From the NCBI RefSeq assembly GCF_002008365.1, contig NZ_MRDL01000036.1, forward strand, positions 237,676 to 301,675: 64,000 bases of DNA. The letters run 5' to 3'. A program made the translations under genes and the position numbers. Under the pieces are notes generated by a model, which had not been told where the DNA came from, did no database searches, and saw only the letters and a program-made list of their open reading frames with translations. The DNA comes from Rhizobium leguminosarum bv. viciae USDA 2370 (GTDB taxonomy: Bacteria > Pseudomonadota > Alphaproteobacteria > Rhizobiales > Rhizobiaceae). Below are positions 17,695 to 26,791 of this stretch, piece by piece (the stretch's first letter is position 1; every line of letters begins with the position of its first letter).

Positions 17695-17837
17695 CCATGC
17701 GTATTTAACGCTAGGTCGTTCAATATCGCCGTCGCGAGCGCCAACCAACTGCGATCGCCTTGCTTCGATCCATCTTCGCTTTTCTTCTTCCAACACTCCC
17801 CCATCGCAACAAGAGCCTTTGCCGCCTGCTCGATCAA
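17691..17837 (-). CDS. Small hypothetical protein, 48 aa (61 aa from an upstream ATG)
   Basis: Middle ORF of the operon. It could start at TTG 17837, overlapping the stop of the 83-aa gene as TTGA, or at ATG 17876, overlapping it by 43 bp. Either way it ends in a GTGA overlap with the 206-aa gene. Sequence is helical and cationic (LIEQAAKALVAMGECWKKK, then WLALATAILNDLALNTHG). The two four-base overlaps argue that it is translated and not a shadow frame. Function unknown. Confidence 0.5.
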   Translation of the reverse strand: MIEQAAKALVAMGECWKKKSEDGSKQGDRSWLALATAILNDLALNTHG

Positions 17838-18085
17838 CGGTCGGCACCACTGAGACAAGGAAAGGCGGTTCCGCATTTATCCCCATCGACACCCAGCAAG
17901 CGATCGCATCCGAGTGCCGACATACGCCGGAGCCGGGCGAACGTAACGCTGGCACCATGCTTCTTGACGAGTTCTGCGCGGACGTAGCTGCCTGAGTGAC
18001 CGCAGGCACGGCATTCTACCTCTATGATCGGATCGCGCACCTGACGCAGTGTCGAGGACAGATCGAGTGGCTTCTTCGTCCTCAT
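17834..18085 (-). CDS. Small zinc-ribbon-like protein, 83 aa, first gene of the operon
   Basis: Starts at ATG 18085 after GGGAG at a spacing of 7-8. Cys residues CRAC (25-28), Cys60 and Cys71/Cys77 (CDRLLG, DKCGTAFPC) suggest a small metal-binding fold. Related-looking small cysteine proteins are common in rhizobial plasmids and islands, but none that I know of has a defined role. It shares the operon with the 48-aa and 206-aa ORFs. A DNA-binding or adaptor role is a guess from the zinc-ribbon look. Confidence 0.55.
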   Translation of the reverse strand: MRTKKPLDLSSTLRQVRDPIIEVECRACGHSGSYVRAELVKKHGASVTFARLRRMSALGCDRLLGVDGDKCGTAFPCLSGADR

Positions 18086-18292
18086 GTCGGCATCTCCCTG
18101 AGCTTCCGAAGGATAAGATGTCTAGGCGACGCATCCGGAACCCGTCAACTCTCCGACACTTCAAATTTTTCAATAAAGCCGGTCACTTACGCGATGTATC
18201 TAGGTCGCTGATTCAACGGAACAATCTTCGGCAAACCAAAATTGTGGGACATAATTCCTATATTTCGGCGTCTTGACTCTGCTTGCGCGAAG

Positions 18293-18307
18293 GAACATTA
18301 CAGGAAC
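18293..18307 (+). promoter_or_regulatory. LexA operator (SOS box) of imuA-imuB-dnaE2
   Basis: GAACATTACAGGAAC is an exact GAAC-N7-GAAC alphaproteobacterial SOS box, 62 bp upstream of the imuA start. Mutasome cassettes are LexA-regulated in this class, so repression by host LexA and DNA-damage induction are expected. Confidence 0.88.
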
Positions 18308-18369
18308 ATCTGCATTCAAGCGACATGATGTCGTCAGTTTCAACGCGATCTGAACAGGATTCGTGATCG

Positions 18370-19122
18370 ATGTCCGCTGTCCACGCGCACGTCATAGCCG
18401 AACTCCGGGAACGCATCAGCTCCATCGAGAGCCATGCGGTGAGGAAGGTCGGGTGCCTGGAGTTCGGCGTACCGGAAATCGACTCGGTTCTTCCGGGAGG
18501 CGGGCTGAGTCATGGCGCTCTGCATGAGTTCTCTGGGGGCGGTTCCGGCACGGTCGATGGAGCGGCTGCAGCCCTGTTCGCAGCAGGGATCGCCGCGAGG
18601 ACCAAGGGGCCAATTGTGTGGTGCCTGACGAGGCCGGATCTCTTCTTCCCGGCGCTGGCGCAGGTCGGCCTTCATCCCGACCGGGTGATATTCGTCGAGT
18701 CCGACAAGGAAGAGGACGTGCTGGCGAATATGGAAGAGGGGCTTTCCTTTGGCGGCCTCGGCGCCGTCGTCGGGGAGATCGTCCGGCTGCCGATGACCGC
18801 TTCCCGCCGCATCCAGCTTGCCGCCGAGCGGACAGGCACGATGGCCCTCACGGTCAGGCGGTGGCGGCGGCAGACCGAGGCAAACGACTTCGGCCAGCCG
18901 ACGGCGTCGACCACGAGATGGCGAGTGAGCGTCCTGCCCTCCGAGGAACTTCCAGTGCCTGGAGTTGGTCGGCCGAGGTGGCTTCTGGAACTGATGAGAT
19001 CGCGTGCGGGCGAGTGTGCTGAGTTTGAAATTGGAGCCTGCGATGACAAGGGTCGTATCCATCTATCTACCCGATCTGGCGACCGATCGAATACGTCGCG
19101 CGGATCCGTCTATTCCGGCTGA
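18370..19122 (+). CDS. imuA: ImuA, RecA-like accessory protein of the SOS mutasome
   Basis: 250-aa RecA-fold protein with the ImuA pattern FGVPEIDSVLPGGGL near 33-48 and HALHEFSG-like sequence following it (GALHEFSGGG). It works with ImuB and DnaE2 in translesion synthesis across DNA damage, and ImuA/ImuB have no catalytic polymerase activity themselves. The gene opens the imuA-imuB-dnaE2 operon behind a perfect SOS box. Its 3' end overlaps imuB by 80 bp, which is usual for rhizobial cassettes. No strong Shine-Dalgarno precedes the ATG at 18370. Confidence 0.88.
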   Translation: MSAVHAHVIAELRERISSIESHAVRKVGCLEFGVPEIDSVLPGGGLSHGALHEFSGGGSGTVDGAAAALFAAGIAARTKGPIVWCLTRPDLFFPALAQVGLHPDRVIFVESDKEEDVLANMEEGLSFGGLGAVVGEIVRLPMTASRRIQLAAERTGTMALTVRRWRRQTEANDFGQPTASTTRWRVSVLPSEELPVPGVGRPRWLLELMRSRAGECAEFEIGACDDKGRIHLSTRSGDRSNTSRGSVYSG

Positions 19123-20554
19123 TCAAGCGATAGCCGTGATCGCGAAGTCCGGTTCGAAGCGCTGGGTGTCCGCTGCCGATCCTGCCGCACGCAAGGCCGG
19201 CGTGCGCATCGGCATGCAGGCCGCCAAGGCGCAGGCTCTGTTCCGCGGCCTGATGATGATCGATGCGGATCCGGCGGCCGATGCAGCCGCGCTTGAGAGG
19301 ATCACGCTCTGGGCGCTGACGCAGTATTCGCCCATCGTTGCCATGGATGCGCCAGACGGCATCGTGCTCGACACCGAAGGAGCCGACCATCTCCAGGGGG
19401 GCGAACTGCCCATGGTCACGAAGATCTCGAACCAGTTCTTCGCGAAGAAGCTCACGGCCAGGGTCGCCGTCGCTGATACGTGGGGTGCGGCACACGCATC
19501 CGCGAGAGCGATCACCCGCGAGACCGTCATCGTGCCGATGGGCGGAATCGTCCGGGCGGTCGAGAAGCTTCCGATCTCGCTTCTGAGGCTGCCTGAAAAG
19601 ATCGTCGGCGATCTTCGAACGCTGGGCTTCAGATCCATCGGCGAACTGGCCAACACACCACGCGCGCCGCTGACCCTCCGCTTCGGACCTGAGCTGGGCC
19701 GCCGCCTTGACCAGATGTTCGGCCGCACACCGGAGCCGATCGATCCAATCCGAACTCCCGAGCTGATCGAAGTCTCACGGGCGTTCGCGGAGCCGATCGG
19801 TGCCGCCGAAACCATCAACAAGTACGTCGGCCGACTGATCGTCCAGCTCATCGACAGACTTCAGAAGGAGGGCCTCGGTGTCAGGAGAGCAGATCTGATC
19901 GTCGAGAAGGTCGATGGCACCCGCCAGGCTGTCCGGGCCGGTACCGCAAAACCCGCCCGCGATGTGGCATGGCTGACTAAGCTCTTCCGTGACCAGACCG
20001 AGAAGATCGAGCCGGGCTTTGGCATCGAAAAGCTCACGCTCGTTGCGGTCATGTCCGAGCCGCTTGAGGACGCCCAGAAGTCGTCGTCGCTGGTCGAGGA
20101 CGAGGTAACCGATGTGACACCGCTGATCGACATATACGGAAACCGCGGCCAGCGCGTCTATCGCGTCGCCCCGGTCGCCTCCGATGTTCCCGAGCGTTCC
20201 GTAGGTCGTATTGATGCCGCCTCGGAACCTGTGGAGACATCCTGGATCCACCACTGGCGGCGGCCCGCCCGTCTGCTGGCGCGGCCGGAGCAGATCGATG
20301 TGATGGCTCTGATGCCGGATCATCCGCCCGTCTGGATTATGTGGCGTGGCAAGCGCCGAAAGGTGAAGTGTGCTGACGGTCCCGAGCGGATATTCGGGGA
20401 GTGGTGGCAGCGCAGCTCGGAATACGAAGCCGTCAGGGACTATTTCGTCATCGAGGATGATGCGGGCGAACGGCTCTGGATCTTCCGCTCCGGCGACGGC
20501 GTGGATCCAGAAACGGGGTCGCATAGGTGGTTCATGCACGGGATATTTGCCTGA
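19043..20554 (+). CDS. imuB: ImuB, Y-family polymerase-like mutasome hub
   Basis: 503 aa. The N-terminus [19 protein letters not shown] takes the place of the catalytic DxD segment of true Y-family polymerases, as expected for ImuB, which lacks polymerase activity and links DnaE2 to the sliding clamp. Other Y-family-like segments follow ([46 protein letters not shown] for the helix-hairpin-helix). The start at ATG 19043 has TTGGAG seven bases upstream. The stop codon's last A is the A of the dnaE2 start (TGATG). Long C-terminal extension as in ImuB proteins. Confidence 0.9.
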   Translation: MTRVVSIYLPDLATDRIRRADPSIPADQAIAVIAKSGSKRWVSAADPAARKAGVRIGMQAAKAQALFRGLMMIDADPAADAAALERITLWALTQYSPIVAMDAPDGIVLDTEGADHLQGGELPMVTKISNQFFAKKLTARVAVADTWGAAHASARAITRETVIVPMGGIVRAVEKLPISLLRLPEKIVGDLRTLGFRSIGELANTPRAPLTLRFGPELGRRLDQMFGRTPEPIDPIRTPELIEVSRAFAEPIGAAETINKYVGRLIVQLIDRLQKEGLGVRRADLIVEKVDGTRQAVRAGTAKPARDVAWLTKLFRDQTEKIEPGFGIEKLTLVAVMSEPLEDAQKSSSLVEDEVTDVTPLIDIYGNRGQRVYRVAPVASDVPERSVGRIDAASEPVETSWIHHWRRPARLLARPEQIDVMALMPDHPPVWIMWRGKRRKVKCADGPERIFGEWWQRSSEYEAVRDYFVIEDDAGERLWIFRSGDGVDPETGSHRWFMHGIFA

Positions 20555-23500
20555 TGAGATACGCCGAACTCCAGGTCACCACGCATTTCAGCTTCCTCCG
20601 CGGAGCCTCATCCGCCGACGAGCTGTTCGCGACTGCCAGGGAGCTTGGCATAGATGCTATCGGTGTGGTCGACCGGAATTCGCTGGCCGGGATCGTCCGT
20701 GCCCTTGAGGCCTCGAGATCGACCGGGATCCGTCTTGTCGTCGGATGTCGGCTCGACCTGCAGGATGGGATGTCGATCCTTGTCTATCCGACAGATCGCG
20801 CCGCCTATTCCCGGCTGACCCGCCTGATCACGCTCGGCAAGTCCCGCGGCGGCAAGAACAACTGCATCCTGCACTGGGACGATGTCGTCGCATACTCCGA
20901 CGGTATGATCGGCATTCTCGTTCCGGATCTACCCGACGATACATGCGCAGTCCAGCTCCGGAAGATGGCCGAGATCTTCGGCGACAGGGCATATCTCTCG
21001 CTGTGTCTCCGACGGCGGCCGAACGACCAGTTGCGGCTCCATGAGCTTTCGAACTTGGCGACAACGTTCAGGGTGAAGACCGTCGTGACCAATGACGTGC
21101 TCTTCCATGAGCCGGGCAGGCGGCAGCTCCAGGACATCGTCACCTGCATCCGGCACAACACCACCATCGACACCGTCGGGTTCGAGCGCGAGCGCCACGC
21201 CGACAGATATCTGAAGCCGCCTGAGGAGATGGAGCGCCTGTTTCCGCGCTATCAAGATGCACTCCGGCGCACGATGGAGATAGTTGACCGCTGCAAATTC
21301 TCGCTCGAGGAGCTGACGTACCAGTATCCGGAAGAGGCCATCGTGCCCGGCAAAAGTGCGCAGGAATCCCTTGAGCACTATCTCTGGGAATGCGTGCCGA
21401 ACCGATATCCGGAGGGCCTGCCGCCAGATGTTCTGAAGACCGTCCGTCACGAGCTCGACCTTATCCAGAAGATGAAGTACGCGCCATATTTCCTGACGGT
21501 TTTCAGCATCGTCAAGTATGCTCGGAGCCAAGGCATCCTCTGCCAAGGCCGCGGATCGGCGGCGAACTCGGCCGTTTGCTACATCCTCGGTATCACGAGC
21601 ATCGACCCGTCAACGAACGACCTTCTGTTCGAGCGCTTCGTTTCGCAGGAACGCGACGAGCCGCCGGATATCGACGTAGACTTCGAGCACGAGCGGCGCG
21701 AGGAGGTGATCCAGTGGATTTACAAGACCTACACGCGCGAGAAGGCCGCACTCTGTGCGACGGTCACCCGTTACCGGGCGAAGGGGGCGATCCGAGATGT
21801 CGGCAAGGCGCTCGGACTACCCGAGGACGTGATCAAGGCTCTGTCGTCGGGAATGTGGTCATGGTCGGAGGAGGTGACGGATAGGAACGTCCGCGAGCTG
21901 AACCTCAACCCTGAAGACCGCCGTCTCGTACTTACGCTGAAGCTGGCTCAGCAGCTCATGGGCGCACCGCGCCACCTCGGCCAGCATCCTGGCGGCTTCG
22001 TCCTTACCCACGACAGATTGGACGATCTCGTCCCGATCGAACCTGCCAGCATGAAGGATCGGCAGATCATCGAGTGGGACAAGGACGACGTTGAGGCGCT
22101 GAAGTTCATGAAGGTCGATGTATTGGCCCTGGGAATGCTCACCTGCATGTCGAAGGCTTTCGACCTCATCCGCGAGCACAAGCACGAAGATCTCGATCTC
22201 GCGAAGATCAGGCAGGAGGATGCTGCGACATATGCGATGATCCGGAAAGCGGACACCTTGGGGACATTCCAGATCGAATCCCGCGCTCAGATGTCGATGC
22301 TTCCAAGGCTCCGGCCGCAGACTTTCTACGATCTCGTCGTTCAGGTCGCGATCGTGCGGCCTGGCCCAATTCAGGGCGATATGGTTCATCCCTATCTTCG
22401 GCGTCGCGAGGGCAAGGAAGCCGTCGAGTATCCGACCCCGGAGCTTGAAGCAGTCCTTGGAAAGACACTCGGTGTGCCGCTGTTTCAAGAGTCTGCGATG
22501 AGGGTTGCGATGGTCTGTGCCGGCTTCACGGGCGGGGAGGCCGACCAGCTCCGCAAGTCGATGGCGACTTTTAAATTCACTGGCGGTGTCTCCCGGTTCA
22601 AGGACAAGCTGGTGTCCGGGATGGTCAAGAATGGCTACACCCCGGAATTCGCGGAAAGGACCTTCTCTCAGCTCGAGGGCTTCGGATCCTACGGCTTCCC
22701 GGAAAGCCACGCAGCATCGTTCGCACTCATCGCCTACGCCTCCAGCTTCGTGAAGTGCCATTATCCGGATGCGTTCTGTGCGGCGCTCCTGAATTCGCAG
22801 CCCATGGGATTCTACGCTCCGGCACAGATCGTGGGCGATGCCCGAAATCACGGTGTCGAGGTTCGACCCGTCTGCATCAATCGCTCCCGGTGGGACTGCA
22901 CGCTTGAACCTATCGGCGACATCGGCGACCATGCTGTCCGTCTCGGGATGCGAATGGTGAAGGGCCTGGCCACCGTCGATGCCGCTCGCATCATCGCCGC
23001 GCGGACGCAGGCCGGCTTCGACAGCGTGGACGACATGTGGCGGCGTTCCGGGATCCCCGCCGAAGCGCTCGTGCAACTCGCGGAAGCGGATGCTTTCCGC
23101 CCATCGCTGAGGCTCGAGCGACGTGATGCCCTCTGGGCCATCAAGGCTCTCCGTGACGAACCGCTACCTCTGTTTGCAGCGGCTGCCGAACGAGAGATGA
23201 AGACAATCGCCGAACAGCAGGAGCCTGAGGTAGTGCTCAGGCAGATGACCGCGGGCCATAACGTGGTCGCCGACTACAGCCACACCGGGCTGACACTCCG
23301 GGAACATCCGATCGCATTCCTGCGCAAGGATCTGCAGAAGCGAAACATCGTGACTTGCGCGGACGCGATGAACGCACGGGATGGCCGCTGGCTCATGGCG
23401 GCGGGACTCGTTCTGGTTCGACAGAAGCCGGGATCGGCAAAGGGGGTCATGTTCATCACCATCGAGGACGAGACCGGGCCAGCAAACGTGGTCGTCTGGC

Positions 23501-23817
23501 CGAGCCTGTTCGAGAAACGGCGGCGGGTTGTGCTGGGATCGTCAATGATGGCGATCAACGGCAGGATCCAGCGGGAAGGCGATGTCGTCCATCTCGTCGC
23601 CCAGCAGGTCTTCGACCTGTCCGGCGATCTCTCTGGACTGGCCGACCGCGACATCGACTTCAAGCTGTCGACGGGCAGGGGTGACGAGTTCGCGCACGGG
23701 TCGCCGGGAAGCCCGGACTCTCGGGATCGGCCGAAGCCAGTGCCACACCCCAGAGATATCTTTGTTAAGGATCTGCAAATCGACGCCCTGAAGGTGAAGG
23801 CGAGGAATTTCCACTGA
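20554..23817 (+). CDS. dnaE2: DnaE2, error-prone DNA polymerase III alpha
   Basis: 1087-aa C-family polymerase. A PHP domain begins at the N-terminus ([18 protein letters not shown]). The catalytic aspartate motif [15 protein letters not shown] sits near 371-385. Further palm and fingers elements follow ([57 protein letters not shown]), and a C-terminal OB fold ([18 protein letters not shown]). DnaE2 performs mutagenic translesion synthesis after SOS induction together with ImuA/ImuB. Length is normal and no frame break is seen. Carriage of a full mutasome on a transposon would give the host an extra DnaE2 copy if the chromosome or plasmids already encode one, which is common in rhizobia. Confidence 0.93.
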   Translation: MRYAELQVTTHFSFLRGASSADELFATARELGIDAIGVVDRNSLAGIVRALEASRSTGIRLVVGCRLDLQDGMSILVYPTDRAAYSRLTRLITLGKSRGGKNNCILHWDDVVAYSDGMIGILVPDLPDDTCAVQLRKMAEIFGDRAYLSLCLRRRPNDQLRLHELSNLATTFRVKTVVTNDVLFHEPGRRQLQDIVTCIRHNTTIDTVGFERERHADRYLKPPEEMERLFPRYQDALRRTMEIVDRCKFSLEELTYQYPEEAIVPGKSAQESLEHYLWECVPNRYPEGLPPDVLKTVRHELDLIQKMKYAPYFLTVFSIVKYARSQGILCQGRGSAANSAVCYILGITSIDPSTNDLLFERFVSQERDEPPDIDVDFEHERREEVIQWIYKTYTREKAALCATVTRYRAKGAIRDVGKALGLPEDVIKALSSGMWSWSEEVTDRNVRELNLNPEDRRLVLTLKLAQQLMGAPRHLGQHPGGFVLTHDRLDDLVPIEPASMKDRQIIEWDKDDVEALKFMKVDVLALGMLTCMSKAFDLIREHKHEDLDLAKIRQEDAATYAMIRKADTLGTFQIESRAQMSMLPRLRPQTFYDLVVQVAIVRPGPIQGDMVHPYLRRREGKEAVEYPTPELEAVLGKTLGVPLFQESAMRVAMVCAGFTGGEADQLRKSMATFKFTGGVSRFKDKLVSGMVKNGYTPEFAERTFSQLEGFGSYGFPESHAASFALIAYASSFVKCHYPDAFCAALLNSQPMGFYAPAQIVGDARNHGVEVRPVCINRSRWDCTLEPIGDIGDHAVRLGMRMVKGLATVDAARIIAARTQAGFDSVDDMWRRSGIPAEALVQLAEADAFRPSLRLERRDALWAIKALRDEPLPLFAAAAEREMKTIAEQQEPEVVLRQMTAGHNVVADYSHTGLTLREHPIAFLRKDLQKRNIVTCADAMNARDGRWLMAAGLVLVRQKPGSAKGVMFITIEDETGPANVVVWPSLFEKRRRVVLGSSMMAINGRIQREGDVVHLVAQQVFDLSGDLSGLADRDIDFKLSTGRGDEFAHGSPGSPDSRDRPKPVPHPRDIFVKDLQIDALKVKARNFH

Positions 23818-24211
23818 CACGACAGGCCGTTCCACTCGTGCTATCTGTGCGAGAGGCATCAAGGCGGAGGAATTCGGTGTTGTTCCTTTGGTTGAGGGCA
23901 CTCATTGTGCGACAGCCGTTGGTGGAAAACGGTCAAGATCCGATTAATTCGTGAGCCACGAACAGCTTCCGGCCTCTACGGTCAGGACTAATCAGAGCCA
24001 GAAGATGACGGCCGCTGCTATGCATATGCTTGAGAAATAGGTGTGGGCGCAGCCACTGAATCAATTCGTCGATGACGCCGCAAGTGGCAAATGCCACCGC
24101 CCCTGTTGGCCCCAAAGCCGCCATTCGCGTCTCGCGCCATCTTCGGGAGTAGCCCCCGAAGACCGGCCGGGAATTGCTAAGTTCATGAACGCCGCGGGCG
24201 AATTGAACCGA
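23818..24211. other. Convergent intergenic region after dnaE2
   Basis: About 390 bp between the ends of dnaE2 and the DUF1254 gene. A 63-codon minus-strand frame (23933-24124, MAALGPTGAVAF...) has some hydrophobic character but no ribosome binding site or family I know. No terminator hairpin is evident. Confidence 0.4.
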
Positions 24212-25624
24212 CTATGAAGTCTTGGTCATGGGCGGATGTTTCCATGTGCCATTCAGCGCCTCGTCTTTCGGCCAGTAGAGGCGCATCGCGACGAAGAAGG
24301 GACCCTTGGGCGCTGGCAGCCAATTCGGCTCCTTGTCCTTGCCCGGCGACTCGTTCTGCACATAGAACGTGTAGCCGCCGTCGGCATCCTTCACGAATTG
24401 CGGCAGCATCGGCTTGTTGAGCAGGTAGCGGTTGATCGGATTGGCGACCAGCAGGCTCGCCGGGAGGTCATACATCGTCAGCGACCAGAAGGCGTGAACC
24501 GGCGGCATCTTGTCGGCTGCGAAATGGACGGTGTAGTGTTTGGCGCCGTCGAGCTTCTGCCCCTCAGAGTCAATGGCGTAGACCGGGTACATCGCCTCCT
24601 GCTTTGAATTGCCATAGATGCCGAGAACGGCTGCCGCCATGCGGTACAGGTAGTTGTTCTTGAGGTATTCGCGCGTGCCGAACATTTCACCCGAGGTCAC
24701 CGCCCCAGCGTCGATCTGCTTCTTCAATTCCCCAAGATCGGCCCAGGCGTCGGCTATGCCCTGCTCCATGGCCGCCTTGATGTCGGGCGAGAGCGCCGCA
24801 ACGTCTATCTTCTTGCCTGCACCGACGTTGATCTTGGCAAAACGCGCCATCAACTCGGTCTCGGATGCGTTAGTCGGGCAGAACTGCAGGACGAAATTCA
24901 TGATGTTGAAGAACTCGAGCGATTTGCGCTCGTCGTCCGGCGAAATCGGCTTCATGAAGTCGATTGCGGGAGCGGCCGCAGGCGCGGGCTTACCGAGAAA
25001 CGCCGAAAGCGGCTCTGCCTTGTAGCCATCCTGGATCTTCTTCACATTGTCGAGGTCGTCTGGATTGAATAGCTGTGTACGATAGGCCGCGATGATGAGA
25101 TCGGTCTCCGCGCGAAACACCTTCTTGATGCCCGCAGGCGTCTCGCCTTTCCACCCTGGGCCAGCGACCAAGAAGCTGCCGCCGTCGTTGCCGGTCGTGC
25201 GGCTGCCGGCATAGTCGAAGTTGAACGTGTAGGCGTCGATAAGCTGGATACTGAAGTAGCGGTCCTTCTCGATCACTGGCACGGTGAGGACCATCGGCTC
25301 CGCGCGCAGGTCCATCCCGATCATCGAATAGGGCGTGTCGGAGTTGGGCGTCTGGATCGCCGTATCGGCGGGCGTGTAGACGCGGGGGATGTTTTTGAGG
25401 TGGTTCCACGGCGCCTTGTATTCCGGGTTCTTGTCGTCGACGAAATAGGCGTACTGGATCCGGTAGCTGTCGACCATCGGGAAGCCGTAGATATAGGCCT
25501 CCTTGGCGATGGCGCGGGCCTCCTCGGCCGGTACATCGTCGGCTGCGGCCCCGGTGGATCGAAGTCCCAAAAGACCTGCCGCCAACAATGAAGCTCTCGT
25601 GAAGTCGCGTCTAGTCAATTTCAT
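24212..25624 (-). CDS. DUF1254/DUF1214 domain protein, Tat-exported
   Basis: 470 aa from ATG 25624. The N-terminus MKLTRRDFTRASLLAAGLLG is a twin-arginine signal (TRRDF then a hydrophobic stretch), so export to the periplasm is predicted. The DUF1254 part is seen in AYIYGFPMVDSYR, TPNSDTPYSMIGMDLRAEP and RYFSIQLIDAYTFNF. The DUF1214 part is seen in HYTVHFAADKMPPVHAFWS and the ending RLYWPKDEALNGTWKHPP. The family is widespread with no settled biochemical role. Upstream ATGs in the same frame precede a non-signal sequence and are not used here. It sits between dnaE2 and the transposition operon as accessory cargo. Confidence 0.85.
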   Translation of the reverse strand: MKLTRRDFTRASLLAAGLLGLRSTGAAADDVPAEEARAIAKEAYIYGFPMVDSYRIQYAYFVDDKNPEYKAPWNHLKNIPRVYTPADTAIQTPNSDTPYSMIGMDLRAEPMVLTVPVIEKDRYFSIQLIDAYTFNFDYAGSRTTGNDGGSFLVAGPGWKGETPAGIKKVFRAETDLIIAAYRTQLFNPDDLDNVKKIQDGYKAEPLSAFLGKPAPAAAPAIDFMKPISPDDERKSLEFFNIMNFVLQFCPTNASETELMARFAKINVGAGKKIDVAALSPDIKAAMEQGIADAWADLGELKKQIDAGAVTSGEMFGTREYLKNNYLYRMAAAVLGIYGNSKQEAMYPVYAIDSEGQKLDGAKHYTVHFAADKMPPVHAFWSLTMYDLPASLLVANPINRYLLNKPMLPQFVKDADGGYTFYVQNESPGKDKEPNWLPAPKGPFFVAMRLYWPKDEALNGTWKHPPMTKTS

Positions 25625-25900
25625 GGCATCCCCCAATTGATTGAAAAATACTAGCGTGTCCGTCACGGTCCGCCGTGGCAGATAGGATTCGTCGCCGGCA
25701 GGCTGGCAATACTTGCTGAATTCTCTAGTCGCAGCCCCCAGGTAGGCAGGTATGCTACTGTACATTAGGCTATTGTAAAATACATCACATAAGAATGCCG
25801 CGGATGGCATCAGCGCGATAATACAGGCCACGACCGCTCGGACGCATGAAGTCCTCCTAATATGTACGAATTAAGCCATCCGATTCACGCGGATCGTCCA
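25625..25900. other. Intergenic region upstream of the DUF1254 gene
   Basis: Nothing gene-like. It contains an AT-rich stretch (about 25750-25800, with TGTAAAATACATCACATAAG on the plus strand) that probably holds the DUF1254 gene promoter. Confidence 0.3.
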
Positions 25901-26740
25901 TCAGATCGGACTGAACTCAACGAAGTCGCACTGCAGATGGTCAGATCTCGTCTTCTTCCAGTCGTAGACGTATTCGGCCTGATCGACTGCCGAGCAACTC
26001 AGTCCTGGCAACACTGTGCCTGACGGATTGGTGGCGGCCTTCCGGGCAATGTACCGCCAGAAGAGGCCGGACGTGTCGGACTGATCCTTTTCAAAGCGAG
26101 AAAGCTGGACTACGCCACATGGACCTTCGGGCTGCGATGACACCACCCACGCACCGCCATTGCCGAAGTCGGAGACCCAGACGAATTCCTGCGCGAACGC
26201 ATTCGAACTGACTTGGCAAGTTCGAATATTCTTGTCGTGGTCGGCCTTTGTGATCTTCAGGAAATTCTCCTCAGTCGGATGATCGCACATGCCTGCGAGA
26301 GCGCGGAAGGTGTCGAGCACGCCGGGGTTTACCTTGGCCTCCTCCTGCAGACGGATCATACCTTCCTTGAACTTCGCGGCATCCGTCGCGATTCCAGGAT
26401 TGCGCGCGAGGGCGGCATCGATGGAAATCTGACCGGTGGCCATGCCGAGCCACGCGCCCACCATGTTGCATTCCTTGGGATCGGAGAATTCCTTCACAGC
26501 ACCCGGATAGTTCTTGCGGGCTACATCGAGCTTCTTTTCCAGATCGGCTGCCTTCGCCTTCTTGCGAACGGCTGTCTGGATGAACTCGCACCGGAGGCGC
26601 TGCTGACCCTGCTGAAGACTGCAGGTGTAGGTCAGCGACGAGTCTTCCTGCTGGTTATAGAGCATGCCAGTGGTGGGGTAGTCGGCGGCGAGCGCGGTGG
26701 ACGCAGCTAGGCCGAACAGGCAGGCGAGCAGTGATTTCAT
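25901..26740 (-). CDS. Secreted protein of unknown function, 279 aa
   Basis: Starts at ATG 26740 with GGAGG seven bases upstream. The first 20 residues (MKSLLACLFGLAASTALAAD) form a clear Sec signal peptide with an ALAA-type cleavage site. The mature part has at least eight cysteines (for example TCSLQQGQQRLRCEF, CNMVGAW, MCDHPTEE, RTCQVSSNAF, GPCGVVQL, LSCSAVD, LQCDFVEF), suggesting disulfide bonds in the periplasm. No family recognised. It lies just after tniQ on the same strand, with 51 bp between them, and may be transcribed with the transposition genes. Confidence 0.7.
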   Translation of the reverse strand: MKSLLACLFGLAASTALAADYPTTGMLYNQQEDSSLTYTCSLQQGQQRLRCEFIQTAVRKKAKAADLEKKLDVARKNYPGAVKEFSDPKECNMVGAWLGMATGQISIDAALARNPGIATDAAKFKEGMIRLQEEAKVNPGVLDTFRALAGMCDHPTEENFLKITKADHDKNIRTCQVSSNAFAQEFVWVSDFGNGGAWVVSSQPEGPCGVVQLSRFEKDQSDTSGLFWRYIARKAATNPSGTVLPGLSCSAVDQAEYVYDWKKTRSDHLQCDFVEFSPI

Positions 26741-26791
26741 GAGAAGTCCTCCGGGCGCATGTTTGCAGCGGCCCGGAGGAGATTGCAATGG

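Noticed and set aside
17695..18009. N-terminal extension of the 206-aa protein
   Set aside because: It overlaps two better-supported small genes and reads as out-of-frame sequence of them; GTGA overlap gives a natural start.
21859..23076. 405-aa minus-strand ORF inside dnaE2
   Set aside because: No motif; produced by high G+C third positions opposite a true polymerase gene.
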